Source: Pegoplata infirma (taxonomy: Eukaryota; Arthropoda; Insecta; Diptera; Anthomyiidae). Taken from it: DNA of 64,000 nucleotides. Of the stretch, positions 44,071 to 54,527 are shown in pieces. The position numbers were made by a program, and so were the translations under genes. Under the pieces are notes generated by a model. It was not told where the DNA came from and made no database searches. It saw only the letters and a program-made list of their open reading frames with translations. The first letter of the stretch is position 1, and the number at the start of each line of letters is the position of its first letter. The DNA is taken from positions 325,455,038 through 325,519,037 of the forward strand of contig OY992536.1 in assembly GCA_963921195.1 (NCBI GenBank). Reading direction: 5' to 3'.

Positions 44071-47000
44071 CACTGTGCAACAAGAAAAATGAGCCTCAAT
44101 GGCTTCAACGCCATATGAAAGTAGACCATCAAATGGACAAAATCACTAAAGGGTTTTGCAAAGTCAGTTCGGATTTCTTTTTTATAGCCCACTGAAGTTT
44201 TTATTTTTTTATAAAAGGCGTTTGGAAAACGTCAAAAATACTATAATAAGAACACATCTGAGCTTCAAAATATGATTTGATGTCTTCAGTGAAATTTTAT
44301 GGTGGTTTTTTTCTTAGAACATTTTAACCCTCTAACTGCCATTTTAAGGGGTCATTTTAGTCCTTTTTTAAAAACTAAACACAGAAGTCTAACAAAACGT
44401 CCATTTAGAGGGTTAAAATGTTCTACAAATATTTTCCTCATAAAATTTCACTAGGGGTTGTCGAATGTTCAAAGTTTGTGCGACATGCGCAAAGTGCTTA
44501 AAAAGGGTCAAGTATAAATAATCAATGTTTGTTATTTATTTTTACCAAAGCAGTGTTAAAAAATATCGACAAAAAACAGTGGAAATATACTTTTGAGCTA
44601 AAAATGATGTTCTGATGTGTTTTATAAAATTGTATGATGATTCTTTTCTTTGACCAAATTAACCCTCTAGCTCCCGTTTTAAAGGGTCATATTTGTCCTT
44701 TTTTTAAAAGAAATACAAAAAAGTCTATAAAAAAATGCAGTTAAAGGGTTAAAATGTTTTACAAATATTTTCTGCATCAAATTTTACTAGGGCACGTCTA
44801 AGACAGAAAGTTCGTCCAGCATATAGAAAATGCTTAAAAATTTTAAAGTATTCAAATTTTTTTTTGGCCGAAATAAAAAAACAAGTAACCAAGTTAAATT
44901 CGACTGTGTCGAATGTATTAATACCCTCCACGATGTAAAAAAGTTTATTTGCAAAAAAAAAAAACAAAAAAAATAAAAAAAAAAAAATCCGCGAAAACAA
45001 TTTTTGGTAAAAAAAAATTCGACGAAAATGTTTCTTTTTTTTTTAAGTAAGTATGTTTGGACTTGTTTAAATACCATTCGGTGATCGATTCTGGTCACAT
45101 GTGTCAACCAGCCGCCGAATTAAAGCATTTTGTGTTTCTTTTTTTTAAATATGTTTGGACTTGTATAAATACCATTCGGTGATCGATTCTGTTCACATGT
45201 GTCAACCAGCCGCCGAATTAAAGCATTTTGTGTTTTTAGGCTATGTTGAATGTATCACAATTTTCGAGGTGTTCTTACATTTTCGTTCATAACTTTTGAA
45301 CCGCTAAACCGATTTCGTTCAAATGCAATACCAAACTGCTTAAGGCAACAACAAGTAAATACGCTAAGTCTTAGTTATATCTGTTAAATACGTTGGCCGT
45401 GATCACCATTTCCACAGACGGACAGGCATCGCTAGAATGTCTCGCTAGAATGTCTTAAAATCGATCACTGATCAATAATATATATGGAGGTTTTCGTGTC
45501 AACTGACACAACTTTTGATCCCGATCTACTATCCTATTGGATAGTAGTGCAGACACAATTTTTCAACGAGATCGGTCAAGGACTCTCTGGGTTAGAGGGG
45601 GTCGAATTTGATATTTTGGCCAAAGAGGTGTTTTTTCTCATCCATGTAACTTCTTACCAATTGTTTTTAGTAAAATGTGTTCCAAATAGTTTAGATTGCT
45701 ATTTCTTCAACCTTGCGAAAAAAATTATAAAAAAATAAAAAAAAATTGTGATTTTTTTTTAAATCCTAAACTTTTTTGACTTTTTTGTCAAATTTTTTGA
45801 CTAAAAAGAAAGCTTAGGTCTTTTCCTCACCTAATTCTTCTTCGTCCTCAAATATATATTTGCTCCGCCAACAAATTTCCGCTAGAACGGCATCACGCGA
45901 CTTTTCCCCAAGATATCTGAAATGGAGGGCACTGCCAAAGTATTAAACAGATATAACAAACAGTTAGCATATTTACTTGTTGTTGCCCTAAGCAGTTTGG
46001 TATTGCATTTGAGCGAAATCGGTTCAGCGGTTCAAAAGTTATGAACGAAACAACATAACCTAAAGACACAAAATGCTTTAATTCGGTGGCTGGTTGACAC
46101 ATGTGAACAGAATCGATCACCGAATGGTATTTAAACAAGTACAAACATATTAAAAAAAACATTTTCGTCGAATTTTTTTTTTAACAAAATTTTTTTTCGC
46201 GGATTTTTTTTTTGTTATTTTTTTTTTTTTTTTTGCAAATAAACTTTTTTACATCGTGGAAGGTATTAATACATTCAACAAAGTCGAATTTAACTTGGTT
46301 ACTTGTTTTTTTATTTCGGCCAAAAAAAAATTTGAATACTTTAAAATTTTTAAGCATTTTCTATATGCTGGACGAACTTTCTGTCTTAGACGTGCCCTAG
46401 TAAAATTTGATGCAGAAAATATTTGTAAAACATTTTAACCCTTTAACTGCATTTTTTTATAGACTTTTTTGTATTTCTTTTAAAAAAGGACAAATATGAC
46501 CCTTTAAAACGGGAGCTAGAGGGTTAATTTGGTCAAAGAAAAGAATCATCATACAATTTTATAAAACACATCAGAACATCATTTTTAGCTCAAAAGTATA
46601 TTTCCACTGTTTTTTGTCGATATTTTTTAACACTGCTTTGGTAAAAATAAATAACAAACATTGATTATTTATACTTGACCCTTTTTAAGCACTTTGCGCA
46701 TGTCGCACAAACTTTGAACATTCGACAACCCCTAGTGAAATTTTATGAGGAAAATATTTGTAGAACATTTTAACTCTCTAAATGGACGTTTTATTAGACT
46801 TTTGTGTTTAGTTTTTGAATAAGGACTAAAATGACCCCTAAAATGGCATCTAGAGGGTTAAAATGTTCTAAGAAAATAATCGCCATAAAATTTCACTGAA
46901 GACATCAAATCATATTTTGAAGCTCAGATGTGTTCTTATTATAGTATTTTTGACGTTTTCCAAACGCCTTTGATAAAAAAATAAAAACTTCAGTGGGCTA

Positions 47001-47125
47001 TAAAAAAGAAATCCGAACTGACTTTACAAAACCCTTTGGTGATTTTGTCCATTTGATTGTCTACTTTCATATGGCGTTGAAGGCATTGAGGCTCAATGCG
47101 ATGACCCGAAATTTGTTGCACAGTG
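44071..47125. mobile_element. 3 kb fold-back element
   Basis: Perfect ends CACTGTGCAACAA (44,071-44,083) and TTGTTGCACAGTG (47,113-47,125) are flanked by TTA. The arms pair for over 1.1 kb, to about 45,392 and 45,935. Within each arm a unit of about 320 bp is duplicated, each with its own small hairpin (TTTTAACCCTCTA against TAGAGGGTTAAAA). A mini-me-like start (ACAAGTAACCAAG at 44,881) lies in the left arm and its mirror in the right arm. The left arm alone has a 98-bp tandem duplication (from 45,053 and 45,151). The loop holds the rest of the mini-me-like core (45,414-45,484) and an 84-codon frame that I do not call. Confidence 0.75.
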
Positions 47126-47518
47126 TTATAAGTATTTTTTGACAAAAAAAATATGTGACAACAAAAAAATTTCGGCTTTACTGCCCTTAACTTTTTAAAT
47201 ATAATTTCTTAGATTCTGAAACATTTTCCTTTAGAAAAATTCTGAGATTGTGTGGAATTTTTTTTTTAATACACGGCAACACTGTTTTCATTTACAGAGC
47301 AATGTTGAAAATTAATCGTTTTTCTCACTAAAAGTAGCGTTTTTAATTTGTCTACCATTCAAAGTAGCGTTTTTCATTTAGTAAGCGATAAAATTTATTT
47401 TAAAATTTATAAATTGCTATTTCTTACCTAAGCTAACAACTCGCTAAAACGTTGGAGAGACCAAAAACAAATTGATTTTACACTGTCAATGTACTTGTAT
47501 TAGTATTTTAATTCTAAG
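47126..47518. other. non-coding DNA with 35-bp relic words
   Basis: A few relic words (AGATTCTGAAACATTTTCC) lie at 47,205-47,265. AAAGTAGCGTTTTT is duplicated near 47,330-47,380. No gene. Confidence 0.4.
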
Positions 47519-47571
47519 TAATAACTGGGGATGCGATTTTTATGCAAATGCATGCTTTTTGCGTATATGTA

Positions 47572-47704
47572 GTCTAAAGGTACCTACAGACGACGCAATA
47601 TTATGTACAATATGCATTTATATTGATGGTGTGTAGGTAATATTGACGATTGTACAATGGTCAATCTTACCCACACATAATATTGCGTCGTCTAAAGGTA
47701 CCTT
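47572..47704. mobile_element. 129-bp inverted repeat with flanking duplication
   Basis: AGACGACGCAATATTATGT (left) pairs with ACATAATATTGCGTCGTCT (right). Both sides carry GTCTAAAGGTACCT as a direct repeat (47,572-47,585 and 47,691-47,704). Because GGTACC is itself palindromic, the exact border of end and target cannot be fixed. It looks like a tiny MITE inside the GCATATTTT element. Confidence 0.65.
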
Positions 47705-48137
47705 AAAAGAAATATTGCTCTATAATTTTTCCAAATCAATTATTTAAAATGGAATCGATTTGTTTTAGAATATTTTTGCACATTAGTGCAGTAGAGAAAA
47801 TACTGCATATTTTGCTTTTAAAAACATATTTTAAGTGTATATTTGCAACTTTTTAATGCATATTTTAACGTATTTTGGCATAAATTAGAAAACCACAAAT
47901 AAGTTAATACATATTAACTTGAAAAAATATTTTTTTTTAAATTTCGTTTTTTTGTAGTTTTGTGCATATTTGCAAATTCTTAATGCATATTTTGGTGAAA
48001 ATTAGCAAAATCGCCATTAATTTGATTCATATTTTTTTTTTTTTTGAACTTTGAAAAAATTATTTTTATGGACACGAAAAATATTTTTTTAACCCATTTC
48101 CACCCTCTGTGAGATTTTTCGAATAATAGAGATAACC

Positions 48138-48355
48138 TTTTTCAAAAAAAAATATTTATGAATAAAAAAGTTAGAATTTCAGGTAAATTTTTTGCTAATG
48201 TGAAGTCTTATCTTTCTGCAATTAATAAAAATATCCCGCCTTGATATTTTCAAAAAAAATATTTATGTATGAAAAAGTTGGAATTTCAGGTAAATTTTTT
48301 GCTAATGTTAAGTCTTATCTTTCTAAATTTAAAAATATAATATCCCCCTTGACCA
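48138..48355 (+). repeat. tandem duplication, about 110 bp
   Basis: Two units share AAAATATTTATG, AATTTCAGGTAAATTTTTTG and AAGTCTTATCTTTCT, then ATATCCC. They begin near 48,138 and 48,247 and differ at a handful of sites. Confidence 0.8.
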
Positions 48356-48931
48356 CCGCAATTTAAATGTGCATCAAATGCAACGAGCGTCAGCACAGAA
48401 ATTGTTTTAAACAAAAACGAAAATTTTGCATTTTTTTATTTTCGGCTTTTAATTTTTTAATTAATTTTATTTTTTAGATTTAATTTATAATTAAATTCTA
48501 AAAATACGGAAATAATTAATAAAATAGCAAATAAATATAAATAATTAAAGTGCAAAAAGAAGTTGAACTACAGGCTTTTCTGGGATAACGGAACATTAAA
48601 AAAAAATTGCCAAGATGCTTTAGATCAGGGTGCTAATTACCCTAAAAAAGTACCTTTTTTCCAAAAAAAAAAAAATAAATTGAATCTTGGTTAAAAATGG
48701 GTTAATTATTCGTTAATAAATTGTTTAAATTTACAAAAAAAAAAAAAATTGTTTTAAGTGTTTGTATAAAGTTTTAATTTTTGATATTATTTTTCATATG
48801 AAAACAAGATTTTAATTGTTTACGTTTAATATTTTTACTGCATAATCTTAGTTTTTGTAGGGCATATTTTGCATTTTATAAGCATATATTTTCGATTTTT
48901 AGTGCATGGAAATGCTGCCCTAGCAATAACT

Positions 48932-49874
48932 ATACTATCTTACAAATTTTATATTGACATAAAATGTAAAAATGGGTAAAATTTAGCTAAAAGGTAAGTA
49001 AATATGTAAATTTAGTTAATTTTTATTATCTTGAAGAAACATTGAACTCCATCAAAGTCATATCCAAAAATCCGTTTTCTAAGTAAACCCGTTTTTGGTT
49101 AACAAAAAATAAAAAACCAAGTAAAAAAAATAAATTTTTGTTAAGAATAATACATTTTATTTGTGAAGCTAAAATTAAATTTTATAAGATATCTCTCTAG
49201 ATTGTCAAGAAAGTAAACGAAAATTCAAGCAAATAGAAAGGTTTATTTTGCATATAATAAAAATTTGAAATTATTTTCAACGATTTATTGTTTGCCCCAA
49301 CTTATTCCGGAAATAACCCGGTTTATTGTCATTTTTAGCTGGCGTGACACTTTAAATTTTTAAATTTTGTAATATTAGTGAGAAGAACTATTTGTGACAC
49401 GATTTAGTCTTAATTTTAAGTTTTGCAAAATTTCAACTAGGAAATTTAACTGTAACCAATAAAAATTTGATATTTTTTTTAATTTCAACATACTTAGGTA
49501 TAATTTTGATTTGTACTGGTTTAATTTTATATGAAATTTATTTTTAAAGTCCCATTTTCTTTTTGTAATGCATTTTTTCATGTATTTTAAAACTCGGAAA
49601 ATACCTTTTTTATTTTTTTTTGAAGCCTAAAGCCAAAGCCTTTGTGTTGTGTTCATAGGCAAATAAAAATCGCTGGTTGAAGTAGAAAAACTTAAAATTG
49701 ACCACATTATTCCTTTTTATTCCTTTTGATGCTTTCATTTTTCTAAAAAAAAGTAGTGTACACAAATTTTCAAATCGAAAGACGCGTGTTTTATAAAAAA
49801 AAAATAATAAAAAAAAAGAAATAAAATTTGTATTATTTAAAAAACATAAAATAAATTAATATTATTTATTTCAG
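48932..49874. other. AT-rich DNA, likely intron before the terminal exons
   Basis: No exon could be identified. The segment ends with a good 3' splice site, ATTATTTATTTCAG (49,861-49,874), directly before the open frame at 49,875, so at least its 3' part is probably intron on the + strand. Confidence 0.45.
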
Positions 49875-50153
49875 TAAGGATATTTTAACAAGATTCCTGT
49901 TGGAAAAATACTCATTTTGGTGTAACGATGACAACCTAGACAGGTACCGGGCAAAACAACTACCCGTGTAAGTATCAACTTATGGTTTCAATTTGTGTTG
50001 TTTGTTAACCAAAAAATATTTTGTTTTTCAGATCTAAAAAACAAACAAATAACATCAACAGGTATAAAACAAGAAACATTTTTCTTTTTCAATGTAAAAA
50101 TTTTAACTTTTTTATTCTATAGAATACTAATCAGTCATCCAAAAATTACATGA
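49875..50153 (+). CDS. 3' terminal exons of an unrecognised spliced gene
   Basis: Three exons, 49,875-49,967, 50,032-50,061 and 50,123-50,153, keep one frame open for 50 codons and stop at TGA (50,151-50,153). Introns are 64 and 61 bases, usual for flies: donor GTAAGT at 49,968 with acceptor TTTTGTTTTTCAG, and donor GTATAA at 50,062 with acceptor TTTTATTCTATAG. The upstream acceptor TTTATTTCAG is also good. The peptide runs KDILTRFLLEKYSFWC, then NDDNLDRYRAKQLPV, then SKKQTNNINR across the 30-base exon, then ILISHPKIT. Both junctions split codons and keep frame. The exons are less AT-rich than the introns. The first base completes a codon from an unseen upstream exon. I do not recognise the protein. 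Confidence 0.5.
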
Positions 50154-50159
50154 AATGAC

Positions 50160-50767
50160 CGGTAACGCCATCTAAATTCAAATGAAGGAAAATTACCCAA
50201 AAATAAAAAATGAGCGGTACGCCATCTAATGTCAAAAGAAGAAACATTACCTACAAATAAAGATGACCGGTAACGCCGTCTAATATCATATGACGAAACA
50301 TTATCTAACAGCGAAAAGATGAAGAATTTTCCAACATTCAAAACGTCAACTGGTAAAAAGTTAAAGAAGCACAAGTAACAACATAGAAGAAATTACTACA
50401 TGTAAACATTTTTTTTTTTTATTTTAATCAGAATTTAGGGTTTTAGGTTCTTTCAAATTTGTAATATTTAACAAATTTACAGAATATTTAGCAACATTTT
50501 TTGTAAATTTATACTTACAAAAAGTAACAAAAAATTTTGCTAAATTTAAGTAATTTTTTGGTAAACGAATAACGTAAAAATGTTACAAAATTGTTAGCTA
50601 ATATTTTAGTTAAATTGATGGTTTTTTTGCTAAATCTATTTTACGAATTAACAACTAAATGTTTTTAGTTAAATTAACAAAAATTTGGCAGGTTCAAAAC
50701 CAGGTGTTTTTTTTAGTTATTTTTAACTAAATTTTTAGCTAATTTTACAAGTTTTTTTTTTTGAGTG
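50160..50767 (+). mobile_element. right half of a CACTCAAAA-family element, next to the stop codon
   Basis: It ends TTTTTTTTTTTTGAGTG before TA (50,768-50,769), with TTTAGTTATTTTTAACTAAA and TTTGCTAAATCTATTTTACG inside, as in the 604-bp MITEs. Three GGTAACGCCATCTAA-like words at 50,160-50,290 repeat about every 50-60 bases. If the exons above are real, this element supplies the 3' UTR. An AATAAA occurs at about 50,200 but is weak evidence in such AT-rich DNA. Confidence 0.55.
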
Positions 50768-50847
50768 TACTCTTTTTTAGTATAGATTTGGGATTTCGAA
50801 AAAAATTTAGCAACATAATGAAAAACACAAAAATTTGAAAGAAAGTG

Positions 50848-51451
50848 CACTCAAAAAAAAAAAAACTGTAAAGTTAGCAAAAAATTTAGTTAAATTTAAC
50901 TAAAAAAGCACCTGATTTTGGGCCTACTAAATTTTTAGTTAATTTAACTAAAAATATTTAGCTAACTTTTCGTAGAATGAATGTAGCAAAAAAAAACGTA
51001 ACTTTAACTAAAAATTTAGCTGAAATTTCGTAACGTTTTTATGTACATATATTAACAAAAAAATTAGTTGAATTCAGCTAAACTTTTTGTTACTTTTCGT
51101 AAATTAAAATTTACAAAATATTTTGTAAAAAATTTTAAGTTTATTTTTTCTGTTTTTCATCAGCTTAAGTAGAACTTATGAGATTTGCGTAGGAGGCTAC
51201 ACAAGAAATTTCACTTAACAAATTTGTTACGAAAAATCAGCAAATTAATTAGTAAAAATTCGTAAACTTAGTTTTGAAGTCAACAAAAAAAAATAATTCA
51301 AAATTTGTTCAAAACTAGTATTTTCGTAAATTGAACTTAACTAAAAAAAGTAGTTAAAACGCTGATTTTAACTAAAAATTTGCTAAAAAGCCAGTAAACT
51401 TGAGTTAACAAAAAAAAATTTGTTAACTTTACAGTTTTATTTTTTTGAGTG
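50848..51451. mobile_element. 604-bp MITE, CACTCAAAA family
   Basis: It is the reverse complement of the element at 29,074-29,677, with the same length. Ends are CACTCAAAAAAAAAAAAACTG and TTTTATTTTTTTGAGTG in shortened view. The flanks are TG on each side, not TA. Shared internal landmarks include CACCTGATTTTGGGCCTACT and GTAGGAGGCTACACAAG, against the matching complement in the other copy. No coding capacity. Confidence 0.8.
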
Positions 51452-52061
51452 TGTGAAAAGAGGTTGAGATGGCTTGAAATAGAATTAATGTGTTGGAAAA
51501 AATTTATTCTGCAGAAACTATAAATATCACATATATAAAAAAACAATTTCCATTAACAAGACAAACCAACATTTAAAATCCTGCTGATGATAACACTAAC
51601 TGGAGTGTTTGAAACCGATATGGGAATACCAGAAATGTCTATAAATTTTAGAAATTCAAATTTTCTTCTGCAATTTTTCAACTTAAACCCTCATAAAAAA
51701 TCTAAATTTCTGATCGAGAATTTTTTTCTAAAATTGCGTGGACAAAGAAAAAATTTTATTATTTTTTTTTTAAATTTAGCAAAATAGGGTACAGTCTATT
51801 ATACACACACACACATACATTTGTAATTGTACTACAAACCACAATTGAGTTGATAAGCTTAAATTGGAAAACCAGACAGATACTGGCAGATGAAAGGAGG
51901 TACCAACACATGTGGGTAAGGATTTGTTTACAAAAAGTTCCTAACTATTTAAAAAAATGGGAGAAATTCGAAACAGTATATGTATATTAGATTGTGCCGA
52001 CAAAAAGTTTCTAAAAAAAAAAATCTGGAAAACGTAGAAAAAGTCAGAAAAAATATGGAAA
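51452..52061. other. non-coding DNA
   Basis: No gene is supported. A short CA microsatellite is at 51,804-51,820. The frame at 51,587-51,787 is rich in F, L and N with no motif. Confidence 0.45.
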
Positions 52062-52633
52062 CCCGAGTAAAAATAAACATATATAACAATATATAACTTG
52101 ATGCAAACATAATAAATCATATATGATTATACATCGCGTGAGATATTTTCAAAATTTTTTAAATGCAGTCATATGCAGTTATAAATAATTGAATCATGAT
52201 TCGGATTAAAAGGTTACGGATTATATAAAATTATATGAGGGTCAATACAAAATTTGTTTTTCTGTATAATTTAATATAAAATTATATATATCCTATTCTG
52301 TTCCATATAAAACAATATACGTTTCCATTTAACCAACATTTTTCTAAGTTTTAAGGGTTATGTATATCACCTATCTGGTTCGAAGCGTACGCGAACATTT
52401 TTTTGTTTAAGAAAATTAAATGTTTGGTGAATGTATCGTTGACCTGTGGTGTATCTCAATGTCTGGTCAAAAAAAAAGTCTGGTCAAAACTCGGATGAAA
52501 TCAAATCATATTTTATAGAAGTTGATCTTTTTTAATGCAAAAACATCCACCATTATTCGGATCAAATTGCGTATAAATATATATTGTGTTACATATCATT
52601 ATATATTGTATCATATAAAAATTTTTACTCGGG
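52062..52633. mobile_element. MITE with CCCGAGTAAAAAT ends
   Basis: Perfect 13-bp inverted ends CCCGAGTAAAAAT and ATTTTTACTCGGG, with further inward pairing of ATATAT-rich sequence. Flanks are A-rich and give no clear duplication. The interior has TATATGATT- and ATATAAAATTATA-type words. Its ends resemble those of the MITE at 9570-9821. It is 572 bp, non-coding. Confidence 0.7.
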
Positions 52634-53149
52634 AAGTAAAAAAAAAATTATAGTATAAATAATTAAGAATATTTAAAAAAGTTTAGCTAAAAATATTTAA
52701 AAAAGTTAAGCTAAATTCGCAATTAGGGAGTACTCTGTGCTAGAGAGTGGATTTTCTTCCTTTCTCTTTCGCACTTACATATTTTTGGCATGAGAATTCC
52801 GACATTGGAAACCGGCTTTAAGCCAAATTTTGAAAAATTCCGAAAATCCAAAAAAGTTAATTTTAAATTGTTAATAATTGCAAATCGTTGAATACAAACA
52901 TTTAATTATGTTAAAAAATAAAAATCCACAATTAACGTTTTTATGTTGATCGATTGGCTTTTGGGTTACCCTAATTTCCATGTTATTTATGGGCTAAAAT
53001 ACTAAAGTTCTACAATGTAAACTGTGTTGCATGAGTATAGAATACCGACTACTCAAATTTGATGATTATTTCGAAAACATTAATTTGAATAAATTCAGTA
53101 TATGTTTGTGCTGATGCTTGTAACTTTCCGAAATAAGTAAATCTTTAAG
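52634..53149. other. non-coding DNA
   Basis: No gene or clear repeat was recognised. TTTAGCTAAAAATATTTAAAAAAGTT is partly duplicated at 52,675-52,715 (given here by position only beyond TTTAGCTAAAAATATT). Confidence 0.4.
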
Positions 53150-53468
53150 TATTCCGATCGACTCAGATTAACTTTTTGGATAAATTTAGCGTCGTTTATC
53201 CGTCAGTTGGCGTAAACACGAAATCGATTTCACCCAAATTTTGCTTGTATGTATTTCCTACACTAATAAACGTAATAAAAAAAAAATCCAACTGAACCAA
53301 ATAAAAATCCAATTTGGACTTTTGACCCATTTTGAGCCAAACACTAGTATAAGGTATAATTTGGTCCGTCTTCTCCGACTAAATTTTTTTTGTAAATTTT
53401 TTTTTTTTTTACATTTTGAAAATTATAAAAGATTTGGAACAGACAAATTTAACACTCTCACTTGTTTT
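53150..53468 (-). mobile_element. mini-me-like element, decayed
   Basis: ATTCCGATCGACTCAG, TTTCACCCAAATTTTGC and CACTAGTATAAGGTATAAT parallel the copy at 2895-3455. The right edge TTTAACACTCTCACTTGTTTT is the complement of the ACAAGTGAGAGTG start. The GTCY tract is nearly gone (TATCCGTCAG). Confidence 0.55.
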
Positions 53469-53677
53469 TAATTCACAGAGTACCCACAATAAAAAAATAT
53501 TCGAATAATTAATTGCTTTATGTTTTTAATGAGACCTTGTATGTATCTAAATATTTTATGAATCAAACAAATTTTGAACATTTTTAACATATCCAACCGA
53601 CAATATACGACAAATGATAATTTAATGGAATAAAAAAATAAATTGTGTTTTATTGAAAAACATGCGGAAAAAATCTA

Positions 53678-54267
53678 CACGTAACCCTCGATTTAAATAA
53701 ATAATTCAGTTTTATTGAGATTTAGAACTCATTAAGAAGTCAGTCTTTTATACGGAAATGTACACTTTGCATACTTTGAAATAAGTGGTGAAAAGAAAAA
53801 CTCGGTCAAAGTTGGGTTTTAGCAGAAGTGAATATGTTAACTAAAATTTTATGTTAAGTAGTAAGTTTCAAAAAACTACTGAATTTTTTTTCAAATAAAA
53901 CTCATTCTGGCTATCAAAACTTATTTTTTTATTTCGTGCTTCCCCAGGAAAATTTTTTGGAACAAATTCCTGGTTCAATAGGTTCTTGAATATATTCTAC
54001 GGTTATCACAACAACATTTTCTATGTAAAATTATTTTTCGATAAAACAACTTGCTATAAAAAACGATTGCTTTCGGGACAATTTCAAACAAAAATCATTG
54101 ATTCTGGAATGTTAAGTAGAACCGGTTGCAGGGTAATTTGATGCGTTCTGGAACCGATTATTTGGAAAAGAAAATTTTGCTGGGTCCTTTATTTTTGCAA
54201 ACAACACAATAATGGTATATCTTTAGCATAAGCATAAGACAGTATCGCGTTAATCGAGGATTACCGG
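53678..54267. mobile_element. possible pogo-like MITE
   Basis: The left end CACGTAACCCTCGATT and the complement of the right end, CCGGTAATCCTCGATT, agree at 13 of 16 positions. TA flanks both (53,676-53,677 and 54,268-54,269). CCTCGATTAA-type ends with TA targets are familiar from pogo/Tigger elements. No transposase frame. The segment 54,121-54,181 (TTCTGGAACCGATTATTTGG) recurs at about 59,303-59,358. Confidence 0.45.
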
Positions 54268-54527
54268 TAGACACAACGAATATAAAATTGGTATCAAAAT
54301 TAAGTTTACGCGTAATTTGACATGTAACATGTTGCCGATATTGCCAGTGGGTTAATTGATTATTTACTTAACAGAAAGATAGAGCTCAAATATTGAGGAA
54401 CCTTTAACCTTTCGAGACTTTCGACACAGACATTTTTTTCATTGAAAAATAACTTAGGAATATAATATGGTTGTTACAAAAATGTTATGATTGTTCTAAA
54501 CATATTATGATACAATTTTAAATCATA

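Larger units (their letters stand above)
47527..48923. mobile_element. possible hAT-like element rich in GCATATTTT
   Basis: The left edge GGGGATGCGATTTTTATGC and the complement of the right edge, CTAGGGCAGCATTTCCATGC, are similar, and the flanks TAATAACT (47,519-47,526) and CAATAACT (48,924-48,931) match at seven of eight positions. TGCATATTTT and GCATATTTGCAA words are frequent inside, including a diverged duplication at 47,837-47,926 and 47,961-48,040. The left end seems to lack three bases. It has nested repeats and no transposase frame. Confidence 0.45.

Noticed and set aside
44787..45107. 106-codon - strand open frame
   Set aside because: It lies in one arm of the fold-back element over poly-A and poly-T tracts, and its mirror appears in the other arm at 46,212-46,400.
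42434..50767. One 8.3 kb CACTCAAAA element joining the left and right halves
   Set aside because: The distance, the fold-back element and the candidate exons between them make two separate broken copies more likely. Nothing shows that the inner edges once joined.
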